Shown in pieces: positions 55,365-64,000 of a DNA stretch of 64,000 bases. The stretch is from Planctomicrobium piriforme (GTDB lineage Bacteria > Planctomycetota > Planctomycetia > Planctomycetales > Planctomycetaceae): positions 186,001 to 250,000 of the forward strand of contig NZ_FOQD01000005.1 of NCBI RefSeq assembly GCF_900113665.1. The letters are read 5' to 3'. Each line of letters begins with the position of its first letter. The stretch's first letter is position 1. The notes beneath the pieces were generated by a model, which was not told the origin of the DNA, did not search any database, and worked only from the letters and a program-made list of their open reading frames with translations. The translations under genes and the position numbers were made by a program.

Positions 55365-56603
55365 ATGAAACTGCTCGCCTCGCTCTGCATGGTTGCCGTT
55401 TGTTTCGTGTCATCAGCTCAGGCGGCGGAGCCGTTTATGGAGAAGATCGACCTCTTCACGGCGGGGGAGGATCCGGCTTACAAGGTCTATCACATCCCCG
55501 GCATTGTGGTGACTGCCAAGGGGACCGTGCTGGCGTGGTGCGAGGCGCGGAAGCGGTCGGCCGGGGTAAGCGACTGGGACGACATTCGTATCCTGCTGCG
55601 ACGTTCGACCGATGACGGCCGCACCTGGAGTGCGCCGCAGAGTATTGCGAACGTGCCAGGTCCGAAGACCAAGAACCCGTTCGCGCTGCGGATGAAGAAC
55701 GTCGATCCCCAGGACGTGACGTATAACAACCCGGTGCTGATCGCCGACCGCGACGGCACGGTGCATATGCTGTTCTGTCTGGAATACATGCGGTGTTTCT
55801 ATCAGCGGAGCACCGACGACGGCCTCACCTGGAGTGCGCCGACCGAGATCACCAGCGCCCTGGACGGCTTTCGCAGAGACTACGACTGGAAGGTGCTGGC
55901 CACCGGGCCGAATCACGGGATTCAGATGCAGTCAGGCCGGCTTGTGGTCCCGGTGTGGCTGTCGACCGGCACCGGCAGCAATGCCCATCACCCTTCCGTG
56001 ACGGCAACGGTTTATAGCGACGACCAGGGGAAAACCTGGCACACGAGCGAGATTGCCGTCCCCAATACCGAGGAATGGATCGATCCTAACGAAACGGCGA
56101 TTATCGAACTCGCCGACGGGAGCGTGATGCTCAACATTCGTAGCGAGTCGAAGAAACATCGCCGACTGATCACGACCAGCAAAGACGGCGCGACCGACTG
56201 GAGCACGCCCCGATTTGATGAGGCCTTGAATGAGCCAATTTGCATGGCTGGCCTCGTCCGTTATTCACTCGCCAAAGACGGCGGCAAGAACCGCATCCTC
56301 TTTTCGAACCCCGATAACCTCACCCGCGCCGACGGCAAAGAAGCACCAGGCAAGCACCGCGACCGTAAGAATCTCTCCGTGAAACTGAGCGATGACGAAG
56401 GCCAGACCTGGGCGGTGAATAAGGTGGTGGAACCCGGCCCGAGCATGTATAGCGACCTGGCGGTGACGCCGGGCGGGACGATCCTGTGCTTCTACGGCCG
56501 CACCGGCGACAACACCGGCCTGAGCTATTACGCCGGCGGGCGACTGACCGTGGCGAGGTTCAATCTGGAGTGGCTGACAGATGGGAAGGATGGCGGCAAG
56601 TAG
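55365..56603 (+). CDS. Exported sialidase-like BNR/Asp-box protein
   Basis: 412 residues from ATG 55365 with a signal peptide (1-22, ending AQAAE); the upstream open frame is repeat-like and excluded. Asp boxes: STDDGRTWSAP, STDDGLTWSAP, SDDQGKTWHT and SDDEGQTWAV, as in six-bladed sialidases. The arginine of the usual (F/Y)RIP motif is replaced by His (VYHIPGIVV). Other active-site positions are plausible (E in WCEARKR; NIRSES). The gene may encode an exo-sialidase or a related exported glycosidase. Its own terminator follows. Confidence 0.87.
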   Translation: MKLLASLCMVAVCFVSSAQAAEPFMEKIDLFTAGEDPAYKVYHIPGIVVTAKGTVLAWCEARKRSAGVSDWDDIRILLRRSTDDGRTWSAPQSIANVPGPKTKNPFALRMKNVDPQDVTYNNPVLIADRDGTVHMLFCLEYMRCFYQRSTDDGLTWSAPTEITSALDGFRRDYDWKVLATGPNHGIQMQSGRLVVPVWLSTGTGSNAHHPSVTATVYSDDQGKTWHTSEIAVPNTEEWIDPNETAIIELADGSVMLNIRSESKKHRRLITTSKDGATDWSTPRFDEALNEPICMAGLVRYSLAKDGGKNRILFSNPDNLTRADGKEAPGKHRDRKNLSVKLSDDEGQTWAVNKVVEPGPSMYSDLAVTPGGTILCFYGRTGDNTGLSYYAGGRLTVARFNLEWLTDGKDGGK

Positions 56604-56712
56604 ACCGGGCGGCGAATTCCGCTGAGAGCATCCTTGCAACACATTACGCGGAATGGCAGAATCGCCCCCAACGCGGGCAGGCGTCGACAATCTGATTGGC
56701 TACTGAATCCCG

Positions 56713-56749
56713 AAGCCCCGCGCGCAATTTGTGCCCGGGGCTTTTTTTG
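56713..56749 (+). terminator. Rho-independent terminator
   Basis: agccccg pairs with cggggct across a 15-base loop, followed by a seven-T run; it ends the sialidase-like gene transcript. Confidence 0.88.
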
Positions 56750-56932
56750 TCTTTGGGATGTGGAGAATTCGTGGCGAGCAGTATTCGCTGAACGGAGAGC
56801 GGCGTGCGGAAGCATGTCTTAATATGCGGACATTTTAACAACGCCTCCTACGACTCTAGCTGCTTACGTTTTTTCGTACTCTCTAAAGTTCATCAGCACA
56901 CTTCTATAAATACCACCTTGCGGGCAATTGAC
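56750..56932 (+). promoter_or_regulatory. AT-rich leader of the PHP-ATPase gene
   Basis: The AT content rises sharply here. A TATAAAT at 56905-56911 lies 21 bases before the chosen start and could be a -10 box; no clear -35 element is seen. The ATPase frame is open through this stretch to 56804, but the residues look like untranslated leader. Confidence 0.35.
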
Positions 56933-59900
56933 ATGGCATCCTCTCCGGCAAATCGTACAGGACGGCAACTTCTCAAGGCGTTAAGAACATCGGTTGCACG
57001 CTTCTATCCGTGCGACTTACATGTGCACTCCCCAAGTTCATATGATGTCTGTCAATCGGGAAAGCTGGAGAAACTTCCAGATAATCTGCGAGAGAAAGTT
57101 CTCGAAATCGCGAAAACCGCGAGCTACTCACTCCCTCTCAGTAAGGAGCCGTCCGATCCCGAGGCATTCGATAAAGCGATGGCGACTCCTGAATTGATAA
57201 GTCTTTTTCTAAAGGAACTGTCCATTCGGAGAGACAGAATTTGCGAGTCCGAGGGGCTTTCAGAATCGGACAATTGGTGTATTGTTGCAATAACAGACCA
57301 CAACACTTCTCATTTCTCGTGCAATCTGGCGAAGGAAGCTTGGGCAACGAAGGCGACAAATAAAGTTGTCGTGTTGCCCGGAATTGAACTGGACATTTCT
57401 TTCGACGTATTGGGCGCCCAGAATAAGTGCCAGGTGCATGTTCTGTGCTTATTTACGCCATGTACGACCGCCTCCGATATTCGACTGGCTATCAACACAG
57501 CTCGTCCCGCAAAATCTCCGCCATGGAACATGGGACAACCCATTGTGATTTCTGATCTTTCCCAGTTCATCGATACTCTGCGCTCAAACTTAGATTATCC
57601 TGCGATTTGCATTGCGGCTCATGTTTGGTCAAAAAAAGGGGTTCAAAGTGAGCCATCGAAAACAATATTCGCTCATTTTGATGCAGAGATTGCCAGGCTG
57701 GAAGGAGAACTTTCAAGGGCTCAACAAGATGGTTCAACTATAGATGCAAGCGAGATTGGAGTTCGCCTTGATAAGGTGAAAGCAGAACGTAAAGACGTTA
57801 ACGCGATTCATCTCGACGTACTTCGAATGATTGGTACATGCGGCTTTGACGCATTGCAAGTCCGCGACCAAAGCCATGAGACGCATTATCGCAGACTCCA
57901 CCGTTTTCGCGAAAAGCAAGGCCGTGGAGTTCCAATCGTATGCTCAGATGCGCATACGCCAGATCACATTTTTCAATGCGTGAGCGGGATCCCATTTGCG
58001 AAGTTATCGGCTTCGGCGCTGTCCAACGGTTCTCCAGCAGACGTATTTGGAGAAATACGAGATCGAGTATTGAGATTCGGCGAGACTCGCACGACATATG
58101 CATCACCTGGAACTGTGACGTACTGGATTGAAGGAATCGAGATAACCCGCGACGCACAAAACGCAAGCAAGTTCTGGAATCACCCAGGGGAGCAGGGTCC
58201 CCAAGCCGACACCTTTACGCTTGAGCTGTCACGAAACTTGAACTGCTTTGTTGGTGGTCGCGGGTCCGGAAAGAGTGCTGGAATTGAGGCAATCGCGTTT
58301 CTTGCACAGTCGCAGCCTTTCATTGAAGAAGCAAATACCAAGACGCCTAGCGACTGGTATCTGCGAGCCAAGGCCACACTATCTGGGTGCGGGGTCCGCG
58401 CAGTCTGGAAATCCACTGCAACTGAAGGCATTGGTGCTCTACCAAAAAAGGCACTGATTGTCTCACGCTACTTCGATCCACAAGGCTCGCATCAACCCGT
58501 CGAAATGCGGGATGCCGATGACAAAACAATTGTGGATTCATCAATCAAGATCCCCCCAGTGCGCCTGCTCCGTGTTCACGAAATTGAAGAAACAGCTCGT
58601 CCCCAAAATCTCCGACTGCTCTTCGATGGCTTGTGTGGTCCGGGAATCATTGAGCTCACAGAGAAAATCGAAGCTCTTCGCTCCGAATTGAAGGCGCAGC
58701 GTTCCGACATTCTCAGCGAGGTCGCTATTCTCACTGGCCTGACGGTTGAAGGGTCTGCTCTTCGACAGTACGCAATTCGCAAGCGACAATTTGATGATGT
58801 GAATAAACCTGAATTGCAGGATCGATTCCAAGACGTCGACAAAGCGGCAGAGGCGGTGCAGCTTGCAATAAGCACGGAGACAGCATGGGAAAACCTCGGG
58901 CTTGAAGCATCCTTAGACGAGTTGGTGCAGGGCACAGAGACGTTTTTCGATGTTGCTGCCGAAGCAATTCCCAATGCTGGCGGAGAGAACGCCGATCATC
59001 ATACGCCATTGGCCGAGCTCTTGGGTGGCTTGAAATCTAGTAAAGACGAAGAACAAGAGGAGACGGAGTCGGTTTCAACGGGAAGAGAGCAGTTAGTCTC
59101 TGCGCTCCGCGCAGCAAAAGATTCAGCAAGCTTGTTCAACGACCGCATCGAGGATGTAAAAGTAGATGCAGTCCGAAATCATACCAGCAAAATAGACTCG
59201 CTTGCCAAACAGGGAGTCCCTGCAGGCTCTAAAGAGCGTGCAGCAAAAAAACTAGCATTCGAAGAGGCCAAGGGTGATCTTGCAAAGTATGAAACGGCCC
59301 TAACCCAATTGTATGCCTTGCTCAAGTCGCGTGATGAAATACATGCCCACCTTGTTCAGGCAGGGAAAGAACGGACAGAACTCCGTCAACAATGTGCCGC
59401 CACAATCTCGTTGCAGCTTGCTCGGGATCTTGATCCTGCAGTGTTGCATATTGAGTTGGTGGCCAACCCAATGCAAGATCAAGCAGAACTAGAGAGGTGG
59501 CTTACACGCAACATCGGGCCTTTAATAAAGCAGCATAAAGTAGCAAGAATTGCTGCGTTGCTTAAGTCTGGATTAATGCCGCGGTTTTACCGAGAACTGC
59601 TCCTACATGATGGAACCCCAGATCTGTCGGCACTTACGAATGAACATAAAAGTGCTGCTGATGGAAAGCTTGACTCGGATGCAGCTTCTAGTATTTTTGC
59701 GTCTTGCCGCGGTTTGCGTCGAGTACCGCTTGATGAAGTAGGTGCGATGAGCGAAGAGTTTGAGGCTTCTCTCCCCGAATCCATCCGTGCGGGCGTCTTG
59801 ATATTTCCGGTCGTGTTGGGATCAGTTGAATCGTGCATAGAGCGTGTTTTAGAACTTGACGAAGTCGTGCTTAACGACTCCGCCGAGGTGCGGCTCAACG

Positions 59901-60325
59901 ATCGTCCCACCGACCCTGAAAGCGAACCCCGTCCACTCGACGAATTATCGCCTGGGCAACGCTGCAGTGCCATTCTCCCGATTCTGCTGCTATCTGGAGA
60001 CTATCCTTTGATAATTGACCAGCCTGAAGAGAATCTTGACAACCGACTTATTCGTCAGGTTATTGTGAACATCTTAGCCAGCATGAAACTGCGACGGCAG
60101 GTTATCGTCGCCACACATAATCCTAATTTGCCAGTACTTGGCGATGCAGAGCAGTGCGTTGTTTTGCAGGCGCGAGGGCGCAATCTTTCTGACGTTGTGG
60201 CGACCGGAAATCTTGACTCACCCGATGTCGCTCGCTTTATTACAGATATCATGGAAGGCGGTCGCGAAGCATTCCAATATAGGCAATCGATTTACCAAAA
60301 TCACTGGAAAGGGCCAGTGGAGTGA
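56933..60325 (+). CDS. PHP domain fused to SMC/ABC-like ATPase (candidate defence protein)
   Basis: 1130 residues from ATG 56933. The PHP phosphoesterase domain (1-390) has all metal motifs: CDLHVHSPSSYD (H30, H32), AITDHN (about 120-124), PGIELD (E152), IAAHVW (H230) and CSDAHTP (about 338-341). An ABC-type ATPase is split around a coiled-coil middle (about 590-900): Walker A GGRGSGKSA (about 441-449), signature LSPGQRCS (1005-1012), Walker B PLIIDQPEENLDN (about 1021-1033) and H-loop ATHNPNL (about 1056). It resembles the PHP-ATPase family labelled TrlF in databases (from memory). The predicted role is ATP-gated nuclease or phosphoesterase against foreign nucleic acid; inference. Notably AT-rich, solitary, likely transferred. 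Confidence 0.9.
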   Translation: MASSPANRTGRQLLKALRTSVARFYPCDLHVHSPSSYDVCQSGKLEKLPDNLREKVLEIAKTASYSLPLSKEPSDPEAFDKAMATPELISLFLKELSIRRDRICESEGLSESDNWCIVAITDHNTSHFSCNLAKEAWATKATNKVVVLPGIELDISFDVLGAQNKCQVHVLCLFTPCTTASDIRLAINTARPAKSPPWNMGQPIVISDLSQFIDTLRSNLDYPAICIAAHVWSKKGVQSEPSKTIFAHFDAEIARLEGELSRAQQDGSTIDASEIGVRLDKVKAERKDVNAIHLDVLRMIGTCGFDALQVRDQSHETHYRRLHRFREKQGRGVPIVCSDAHTPDHIFQCVSGIPFAKLSASALSNGSPADVFGEIRDRVLRFGETRTTYASPGTVTYWIEGIEITRDAQNASKFWNHPGEQGPQADTFTLELSRNLNCFVGGRGSGKSAGIEAIAFLAQSQPFIEEANTKTPSDWYLRAKATLSGCGVRAVWKSTATEGIGALPKKALIVSRYFDPQGSHQPVEMRDADDKTIVDSSIKIPPVRLLRVHEIEETARPQNLRLLFDGLCGPGIIELTEKIEALRSELKAQRSDILSEVAILTGLTVEGSALRQYAIRKRQFDDVNKPELQDRFQDVDKAAEAVQLAISTETAWENLGLEASLDELVQGTETFFDVAAEAIPNAGGENADHHTPLAELLGGLKSSKDEEQEETESVSTGREQLVSALRAAKDSASLFNDRIEDVKVDAVRNHTSKIDSLAKQGVPAGSKERAAKKLAFEEAKGDLAKYETALTQLYALLKSRDEIHAHLVQAGKERTELRQQCAATISLQLARDLDPAVLHIELVANPMQDQAELERWLTRNIGPLIKQHKVARIAALLKSGLMPRFYRELLLHDGTPDLSALTNEHKSAADGKLDSDAASSIFASCRGLRRVPLDEVGAMSEEFEASLPESIRAGVLIFPVVLGSVESCIERVLELDEVVLNDSAEVRLNDRPTDPESEPRPLDELSPGQRCSAILPILLLSGDYPLIIDQPEENLDNRLIRQVIVNILASMKLRRQVIVATHNPNLPVLGDAEQCVVLQARGRNLSDVVATGNLDSPDVARFITDIMEGGREAFQYRQSIYQNHWKGPVE

Positions 60326-60759
60326 CGTACTCCGGGCCGGTTCGTAGGGTGTGGTCGAGGCCGCGAGGGGACGCACTGCGGCAAGGCAGGTGTTCAATCG
60401 ACAAAGCGGCATGGTTTCCGAACAAGCCGGTCGCTGACCCACCTTCAGGTGACGCCCCCAATTCGGTGGGTCTGCGGATGGGCCTGCATGGGGATGGAAC
60501 CGGTTCGTGACGAACGGAGTTCACAAACTCGTTTCTCTCCCCGTCCTTGACCACACGCTACGCAAGAGGGGTGGGGTTTGAGGCCGGGTGCCCCCTCAAT
60601 TGCGGAGCAGATGCTCAAGCGAGTCAAGCCGCAAAAGTCTGGTCCCGGTTCCGAGAGTTGCCGGCGTTGCAGAAAAGCGAAAGCTGCCAGGCAGGGAGCG
60701 AGAGTCGAGCTTATCGCATGCGGGAAACAGGCGTTGATCCAGTGTGAGGGCCGAGGGGG
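60326..60759. other. Gene-free GC-rich stretch
   Basis: Between the PHP-ATPase gene and the RDD gene. Composition returns abruptly to GC-rich. I see only short shadow frames, no tRNA, no terminal inverted repeats and no hairpin strong enough to call. Confidence 0.5.
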
Positions 60760-61341
60760 ATGGTTGATTCAAATCTGAGTTCTGCGCCGTCAAATCGCAA
60801 GCGGGACAACTCGCTCGGAATGGGCGTTTATTATGCCGATGCCGACTACGTCGGGGCGCTGCGGCGGATTGGGGTGCTGCTGATTGACGGGGTGACGCTG
60901 TTTGTGTCGGCGTCCATCCTGGCGGCCATTGGACTCTCGCTCGATCGGACTTCTGAAGAGATTTTGTTCGCGGTTACCTTGGCCATGGCCTGGCTGTACG
61001 TCACCGTCCTCAAAACCTCCCGGTTCCGGACGCTCGGGTACTGGTTGATGGACTGCAAGATTGTCACGCTCAGCGGCACGAAGCCCTCTCCGATCCGGCT
61101 GACGTTCAGAGCCATGCTGTGGAGAGTGAGCTCATCGAACCTGCTGTACGACCTCGCGTGGTGCGGAATCGACGAGCAAAAGCAAACTCTCCGAGACCGC
61201 TTTTCCGGGACGACCCTGGTCAGAAACGGAGCAAAACCGATCGGGACCGCCCCCATTCATTTGTCATGCTGCACCGCAATGACCTACGCCTATTTCTACC
61301 CGCAGGTGATTCGGCCAGGAGGCTTGAGGGGTGAGGCTTGA
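60760..61341 (+). CDS. RDD family membrane protein
   Basis: 193 residues. Near the start are Y-x-D-x-DYVGALRRIGVLLIDG (the Arg and Asp of the RDD name), then TM helices (VTLFVSASILAAIGLSL and ILFAVTLAMAWLYVTVL) and TLGYWLMDCKIV, as in RDD proteins. Function unknown; possibly transport or stress-related. The last residues (GGLRGEA) are encoded by ggcttgaggggtgaggcttga, a small direct repeat. GAGGG lies 9 bases before the ATG. Confidence 0.85.
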   Translation: MVDSNLSSAPSNRKRDNSLGMGVYYADADYVGALRRIGVLLIDGVTLFVSASILAAIGLSLDRTSEEILFAVTLAMAWLYVTVLKTSRFRTLGYWLMDCKIVTLSGTKPSPIRLTFRAMLWRVSSSNLLYDLAWCGIDEQKQTLRDRFSGTTLVRNGAKPIGTAPIHLSCCTAMTYAYFYPQVIRPGGLRGEA

Positions 61342-61358
61342 GTGGGAATTCAATTTCC

Positions 61359-61425
61359 CTGGCCTCTGACCTCCGGCCCCTGACCCCTAACCCGCTCCCC
61401 TGACCCCTCGCCCCTTTCCCCTGTG
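61359..61425. repeat. Heptamer tandem tract (cccctga type)
   Basis: Imperfect 7-bp units (ctctgac, ctccggc, ccctgac, ccctaac, cctgacc, cctcgcc) directly after the RDD gene. The rest of the gap to 61601 looks unremarkable. Confidence 0.8.
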
Positions 61426-61601
61426 ACCGGCAATTCCCAGGGCTTTTACAGTGACTTGGCTGGGTGAATCACCTAGAGTGATTACGAAATCGTCATCTTT
61501 CTCGTCGCGACTTCCCGTCCGAACTGCTTTCAGTTCTTCGAACGAATTTTAGCAACGAGGCGTGGCGAGCTGTTTCCGAGTCGGGCCCGGGAAGCAAGAT
61601 C

Positions 61602-64000
61602 ATGGTGCGGACCACGCTGTTTGCAGGTTTGTTGCGTCATTGGCGCAGTCAGTCTCGGAGTCGTCAACGTCGGCGGGATGGCCGGCAGCGGAGTTGGCGA
61701 ACGGAAGGGCTGGAAGCCCGGACGCTCCTCTCGGCGGCGCCGAACGGAGCGGAGAGCCTTGCTCACGCCCCCTCCGACCTCGCCCAAACTCAGCCCGCCG
61801 TCGCAACGTATTACGACGGCAGCTACATCATCGCCTGGCAGAGTGACTCCGGCGGCGGGGACGGCTTTGACATCTACGCCCAGAATTATCTGAGCGACGG
61901 CGCCCCCTACGGCAACGCCATTCGGGTCAACACGACCACCATCGGCAACCAGACCGATGTCGCCATCGCGTTCCAGCAGACCGGCGAAAGCATCATCATT
62001 TCCTGGGTCAGTGAATTCCAGGATGGGAGCGGCGCAGGCATCTTTGCTCGCAGGTTCACCAGTCTGACCAACCCGTTGGGGGGTGAATTTCAGGTCAACA
62101 CCTACACCACCGGGGCGCAGGTGCAGCCGGCGATCGCGGCCGACTTTTACGGGAACTTTGTGATCACCTGGGCGAGCTTCGGCCAGGACGGGAACGGCTA
62201 CGGAGTCTACGCCCAGCGGTACAACGCGGCTGGGACGTCGCTGGGGAGCGAGTTCAAGGTCAACACGTATACAACGAAGTCGCAGTCGCGGCCGGCCGTG
62301 GCGATGGACTATAACGGCGAGTTTGTCATCGCCTGGCAGAGCGCCGGCCAAGACGGCAGCGGCTATGGCGTGTATTCGCAGCGGTATTCCAGCGGCGGAA
62401 CGGCCCAGGGGGGACAGGTGCGAGCCAATGGCCGCACCACCGGGCACCAGATGTTTCCGTCGGTCGCGCGTGACAATGACGGCGATTTTGTGATCGCCTG
62501 GAGCAGCTACGGGCAGGACGGCAGCAACAACGGCGTTTACGCCAAGCGCTATAACGATTTCGGCACCCTCGTGGGTTCTGAGTTCCGCGTGAACCGGTTC
62601 ACCGCTGACAGCCAGTCGCTGCCTTCGGTCGCGATGAATCCCGACGGCGATTTCGTCATCGCCTGGACCAGCGCCGGCCAGGATGGAGACGGCCAGGGGG
62701 TCTACGCCCAGCTGTACAGCCCTAGCGGGGTCGCTCAGGGGAGCGAGCAACAGGTCAACACGTCGACGCCGGGAGACCAGACTCAACCGGTCGTGGCGCT
62801 GAGTAACAGCGGCAATTTCGTCGTCGGCTGGACCACGGACAACGGCGGCGCGAATGAAGACGTGCTGACCCAGCGATTCGCACCGGTGCCGGACATTGTG
62901 GAAGTTCTGGCCCTGGGGCGCACGCTGGCGGAATCCGAGTTGTTGATCGCACCGATCAGCAGTCTCATCGTCGCCTTTGCAGGGAGTATGGCGACCACCG
63001 GCGCGGCGAGCGTGACCGACAGTTCGAACTGGCTGTTCACCAAGAACGGCGTCGATGCGGATCAGTTGATCGCGGGGATCTCGTACAAGTACGTCGGCGC
63101 ACGGCGGCGATTTGAAGCGACGGTCACGTTCACCACCGCACTGACGCCGGGGGACTACACGCTCACCGCGCGGGATACGCTCACGGACATTAACGGCAAT
63201 CAACTGGATGGCGATGCCAGCGGCGTCGACGGCGGAAACTTTGTCCGCAACTTCCAGCTCCGCACGCCGCGGGCGGTAGGCCCCGAGCATCTGGTGAACA
63301 CAACAACGGTGAATGACCAGGTTAACCCCTCTGTGGCGATGGATGCGGCGGGAAATTATGTGATGGTATGGAAAGCCGCAGGCGAGATTGCAGGCCAGCG
63401 ATTCAACGCAGCCGGCCAGCCGCAGGGGGCAGAATTTCGGGTCAACACTTACACGACTAATGTCCAGGAAGCTCCCGCCGTGGCGATGGACAGCGCCGGG
63501 AATTTCGTCGTGACCTGGGAGAGCAACGCTCAGGATGGCGACGGGGAAGGGATCTACGCGCAGCGCTTCGATGCGGTGGGCAATCGCCTGGGAGGAGAGT
63601 TTCAAGTCAATACTTACACAGTCGATACTCAGGAGACGCCTGCGATTGCAATGACCGCAGCCGGCGAATTTGTCATCACCTGGACGAGTTTCGCATTCGA
63701 CGGCAGCAGCGATGCAGTGGCGGCCCAGCGGTACGCGGCGAACGGCAGTGCCGTGGGGACGGAGTTCCTCGTCAACGCCTACACCACTTCATCGCAATCA
63801 GATCCGGACGTCGCCATTGATGCGGCCGGCAACATGGTGTTTGCGTGGAGTAGCAATGGGCAGGATGGAAGCTTCGGCGGAATCTTCGCATCCCGATTCG
63901 ACTGGAATGCGGTCCGGCTGGGGGCGGAATTCGCCGTCAACACCATTACGGGCGAAATACAGTCTCAACCCTCGGTGGCCATGGACGCGGTCGGAAACTT
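61602..64000 (+). CDS. Large repeat surface protein with LEPR-XLL-type start, partial
   Basis: The frame is open from ATG 61602 to the window edge (799 codons, no stop). The basic start (RHWRSQSRSRQRRR) runs into GLEARTLLSAAP, a LEPR-XLL-type planctomycete anchor motif. At least ten units of about 50 residues follow, each like VNTYTT..SQ..PAVAMD..GNFVIAW.S.GQDG.G.GVYAQRYN..G...G.EF. An Ig-like (Big_5-type) domain interrupts them (about residues 430-560: AFAGSM, SVTDSSNW, LTPGDYTLTARDTLTD). Probably an exported adhesin or matrix protein. GGAAG lies 7 bases upstream. Confidence 0.9.
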   Translation, partial: MVRTTLFAGLLRHWRSQSRSRQRRRDGRQRSWRTEGLEARTLLSAAPNGAESLAHAPSDLAQTQPAVATYYDGSYIIAWQSDSGGGDGFDIYAQNYLSDGAPYGNAIRVNTTTIGNQTDVAIAFQQTGESIIISWVSEFQDGSGAGIFARRFTSLTNPLGGEFQVNTYTTGAQVQPAIAADFYGNFVITWASFGQDGNGYGVYAQRYNAAGTSLGSEFKVNTYTTKSQSRPAVAMDYNGEFVIAWQSAGQDGSGYGVYSQRYSSGGTAQGGQVRANGRTTGHQMFPSVARDNDGDFVIAWSSYGQDGSNNGVYAKRYNDFGTLVGSEFRVNRFTADSQSLPSVAMNPDGDFVIAWTSAGQDGDGQGVYAQLYSPSGVAQGSEQQVNTSTPGDQTQPVVALSNSGNFVVGWTTDNGGANEDVLTQRFAPVPDIVEVLALGRTLAESELLIAPISSLIVAFAGSMATTGAASVTDSSNWLFTKNGVDADQLIAGISYKYVGARRRFEATVTFTTALTPGDYTLTARDTLTDINGNQLDGDASGVDGGNFVRNFQLRTPRAVGPEHLVNTTTVNDQVNPSVAMDAAGNYVMVWKAAGEIAGQRFNAAGQPQGAEFRVNTYTTNVQEAPAVAMDSAGNFVVTWESNAQDGDGEGIYAQRFDAVGNRLGGEFQVNTYTVDTQETPAIAMTAAGEFVITWTSFAFDGSSDAVAAQRYAANGSAVGTEFLVNAYTTSSQSDPDVAIDAAGNMVFAWSSNGQDGSFGGIFASRFDWNAVRLGAEFAVNTITGEIQSQPSVAMDAVGN

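Noticed and set aside
60326..60759. Search for mobile-element ends around the PHP-ATPase gene
   Set aside because: No matching terminal repeats or target-site duplication found on the two sides by eye, and no integrase or tRNA is adjacent.
61530..63605. Long minus-strand open frame of 691 codons
   Set aside because: It is the shadow of the plus-strand repeat protein, whose repeated GFVIAW-type units and LEPR-type start are clearly coding. The minus translation is Arg/His/Gly/Asp-rich without any recognisable domain.

Overview
This window comes from a planctomycete chromosome, most likely family Planctomycetaceae. The evidence is a three-gene cytochrome operon with planctomycete-type haem motifs (DUF1549/DUF1553, PPC-domain and c-type-cytochrome/WD40 proteins), two exported proteins starting with LEPR-XLL-type anchor motifs, and many secreted lineage-specific proteins of unknown function. 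DNA is generally GC-rich, with visibly lower-GC accessory genes at about 24-26.8, 38.8-39.9, 47.3-47.8 and 56.9-60.3 kb. Genes at both window edges are cut: a WD40 cytochrome on the minus strand (1-2739) and a repeat-rich surface protein on the plus strand (61602-64000).

Layout. 0-8.9 kb: minus-strand operon for exported haem/PPC/WD40 proteins. 9.2-12.4 kb: large multi-PAS hybrid histidine kinase. 12.4-13.0 kb: small membrane gene flanked by two copies of a short repeat. 13.0-17.9 kb: lipid-modification locus (DUF1295, DUF2177, FAD oxidoreductase, DUF1365, cyclopropane-synthase-like methyltransferase). 18.3-21.3 kb: ketose 3-epimerase-like enzyme, VOC protein, tRNA-Pro, periplasmic protein. 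21.6-27.4 kb: island of small secreted or membrane proteins punctuated by a 98-bp repeat. 27.4-39.9 kb: mostly housekeeping genes (argG, two aminotransferases, tpx, RsmC-like methyltransferase) mixed with hypotheticals. 39.9-46.5 kb: DUF5691 / MoxR ATPase / DUF5682 / VWA cluster. 46.5-52 kb: trpG-type amidotransferase, mreB-mreC, TfoX-like and SpoIIE-type phosphatase. 52-56.6 kb: exported protein, esterase, sialidase-like protein. 56.9-60.3 kb: one-gene PHP plus SMC-like ATPase fusion, a candidate defence gene. 60.8-64 kb: RDD membrane protein and the surface repeat protein.

Two genome-scale patterns stand out. Intergenic regions carry many tracts of imperfect 7-bp tandem repeats, resembling cyanobacterial STRR sequences, and some lie directly against start codons. 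Several families of short hairpin or inverted-repeat elements (80-230 bp) sit at gene 3' ends, and in at least five genes the stop codon lies in or at the edge of such an element. The best candidates for an under-described system are the MoxR/VWA/DUF5682/DUF5691 cluster, whose DUF5682 member looks TIKI/TraB-like and lacks a normal start codon, and the PHP-ATPase fusion gene. Everything here was read by eye; no searches were run.
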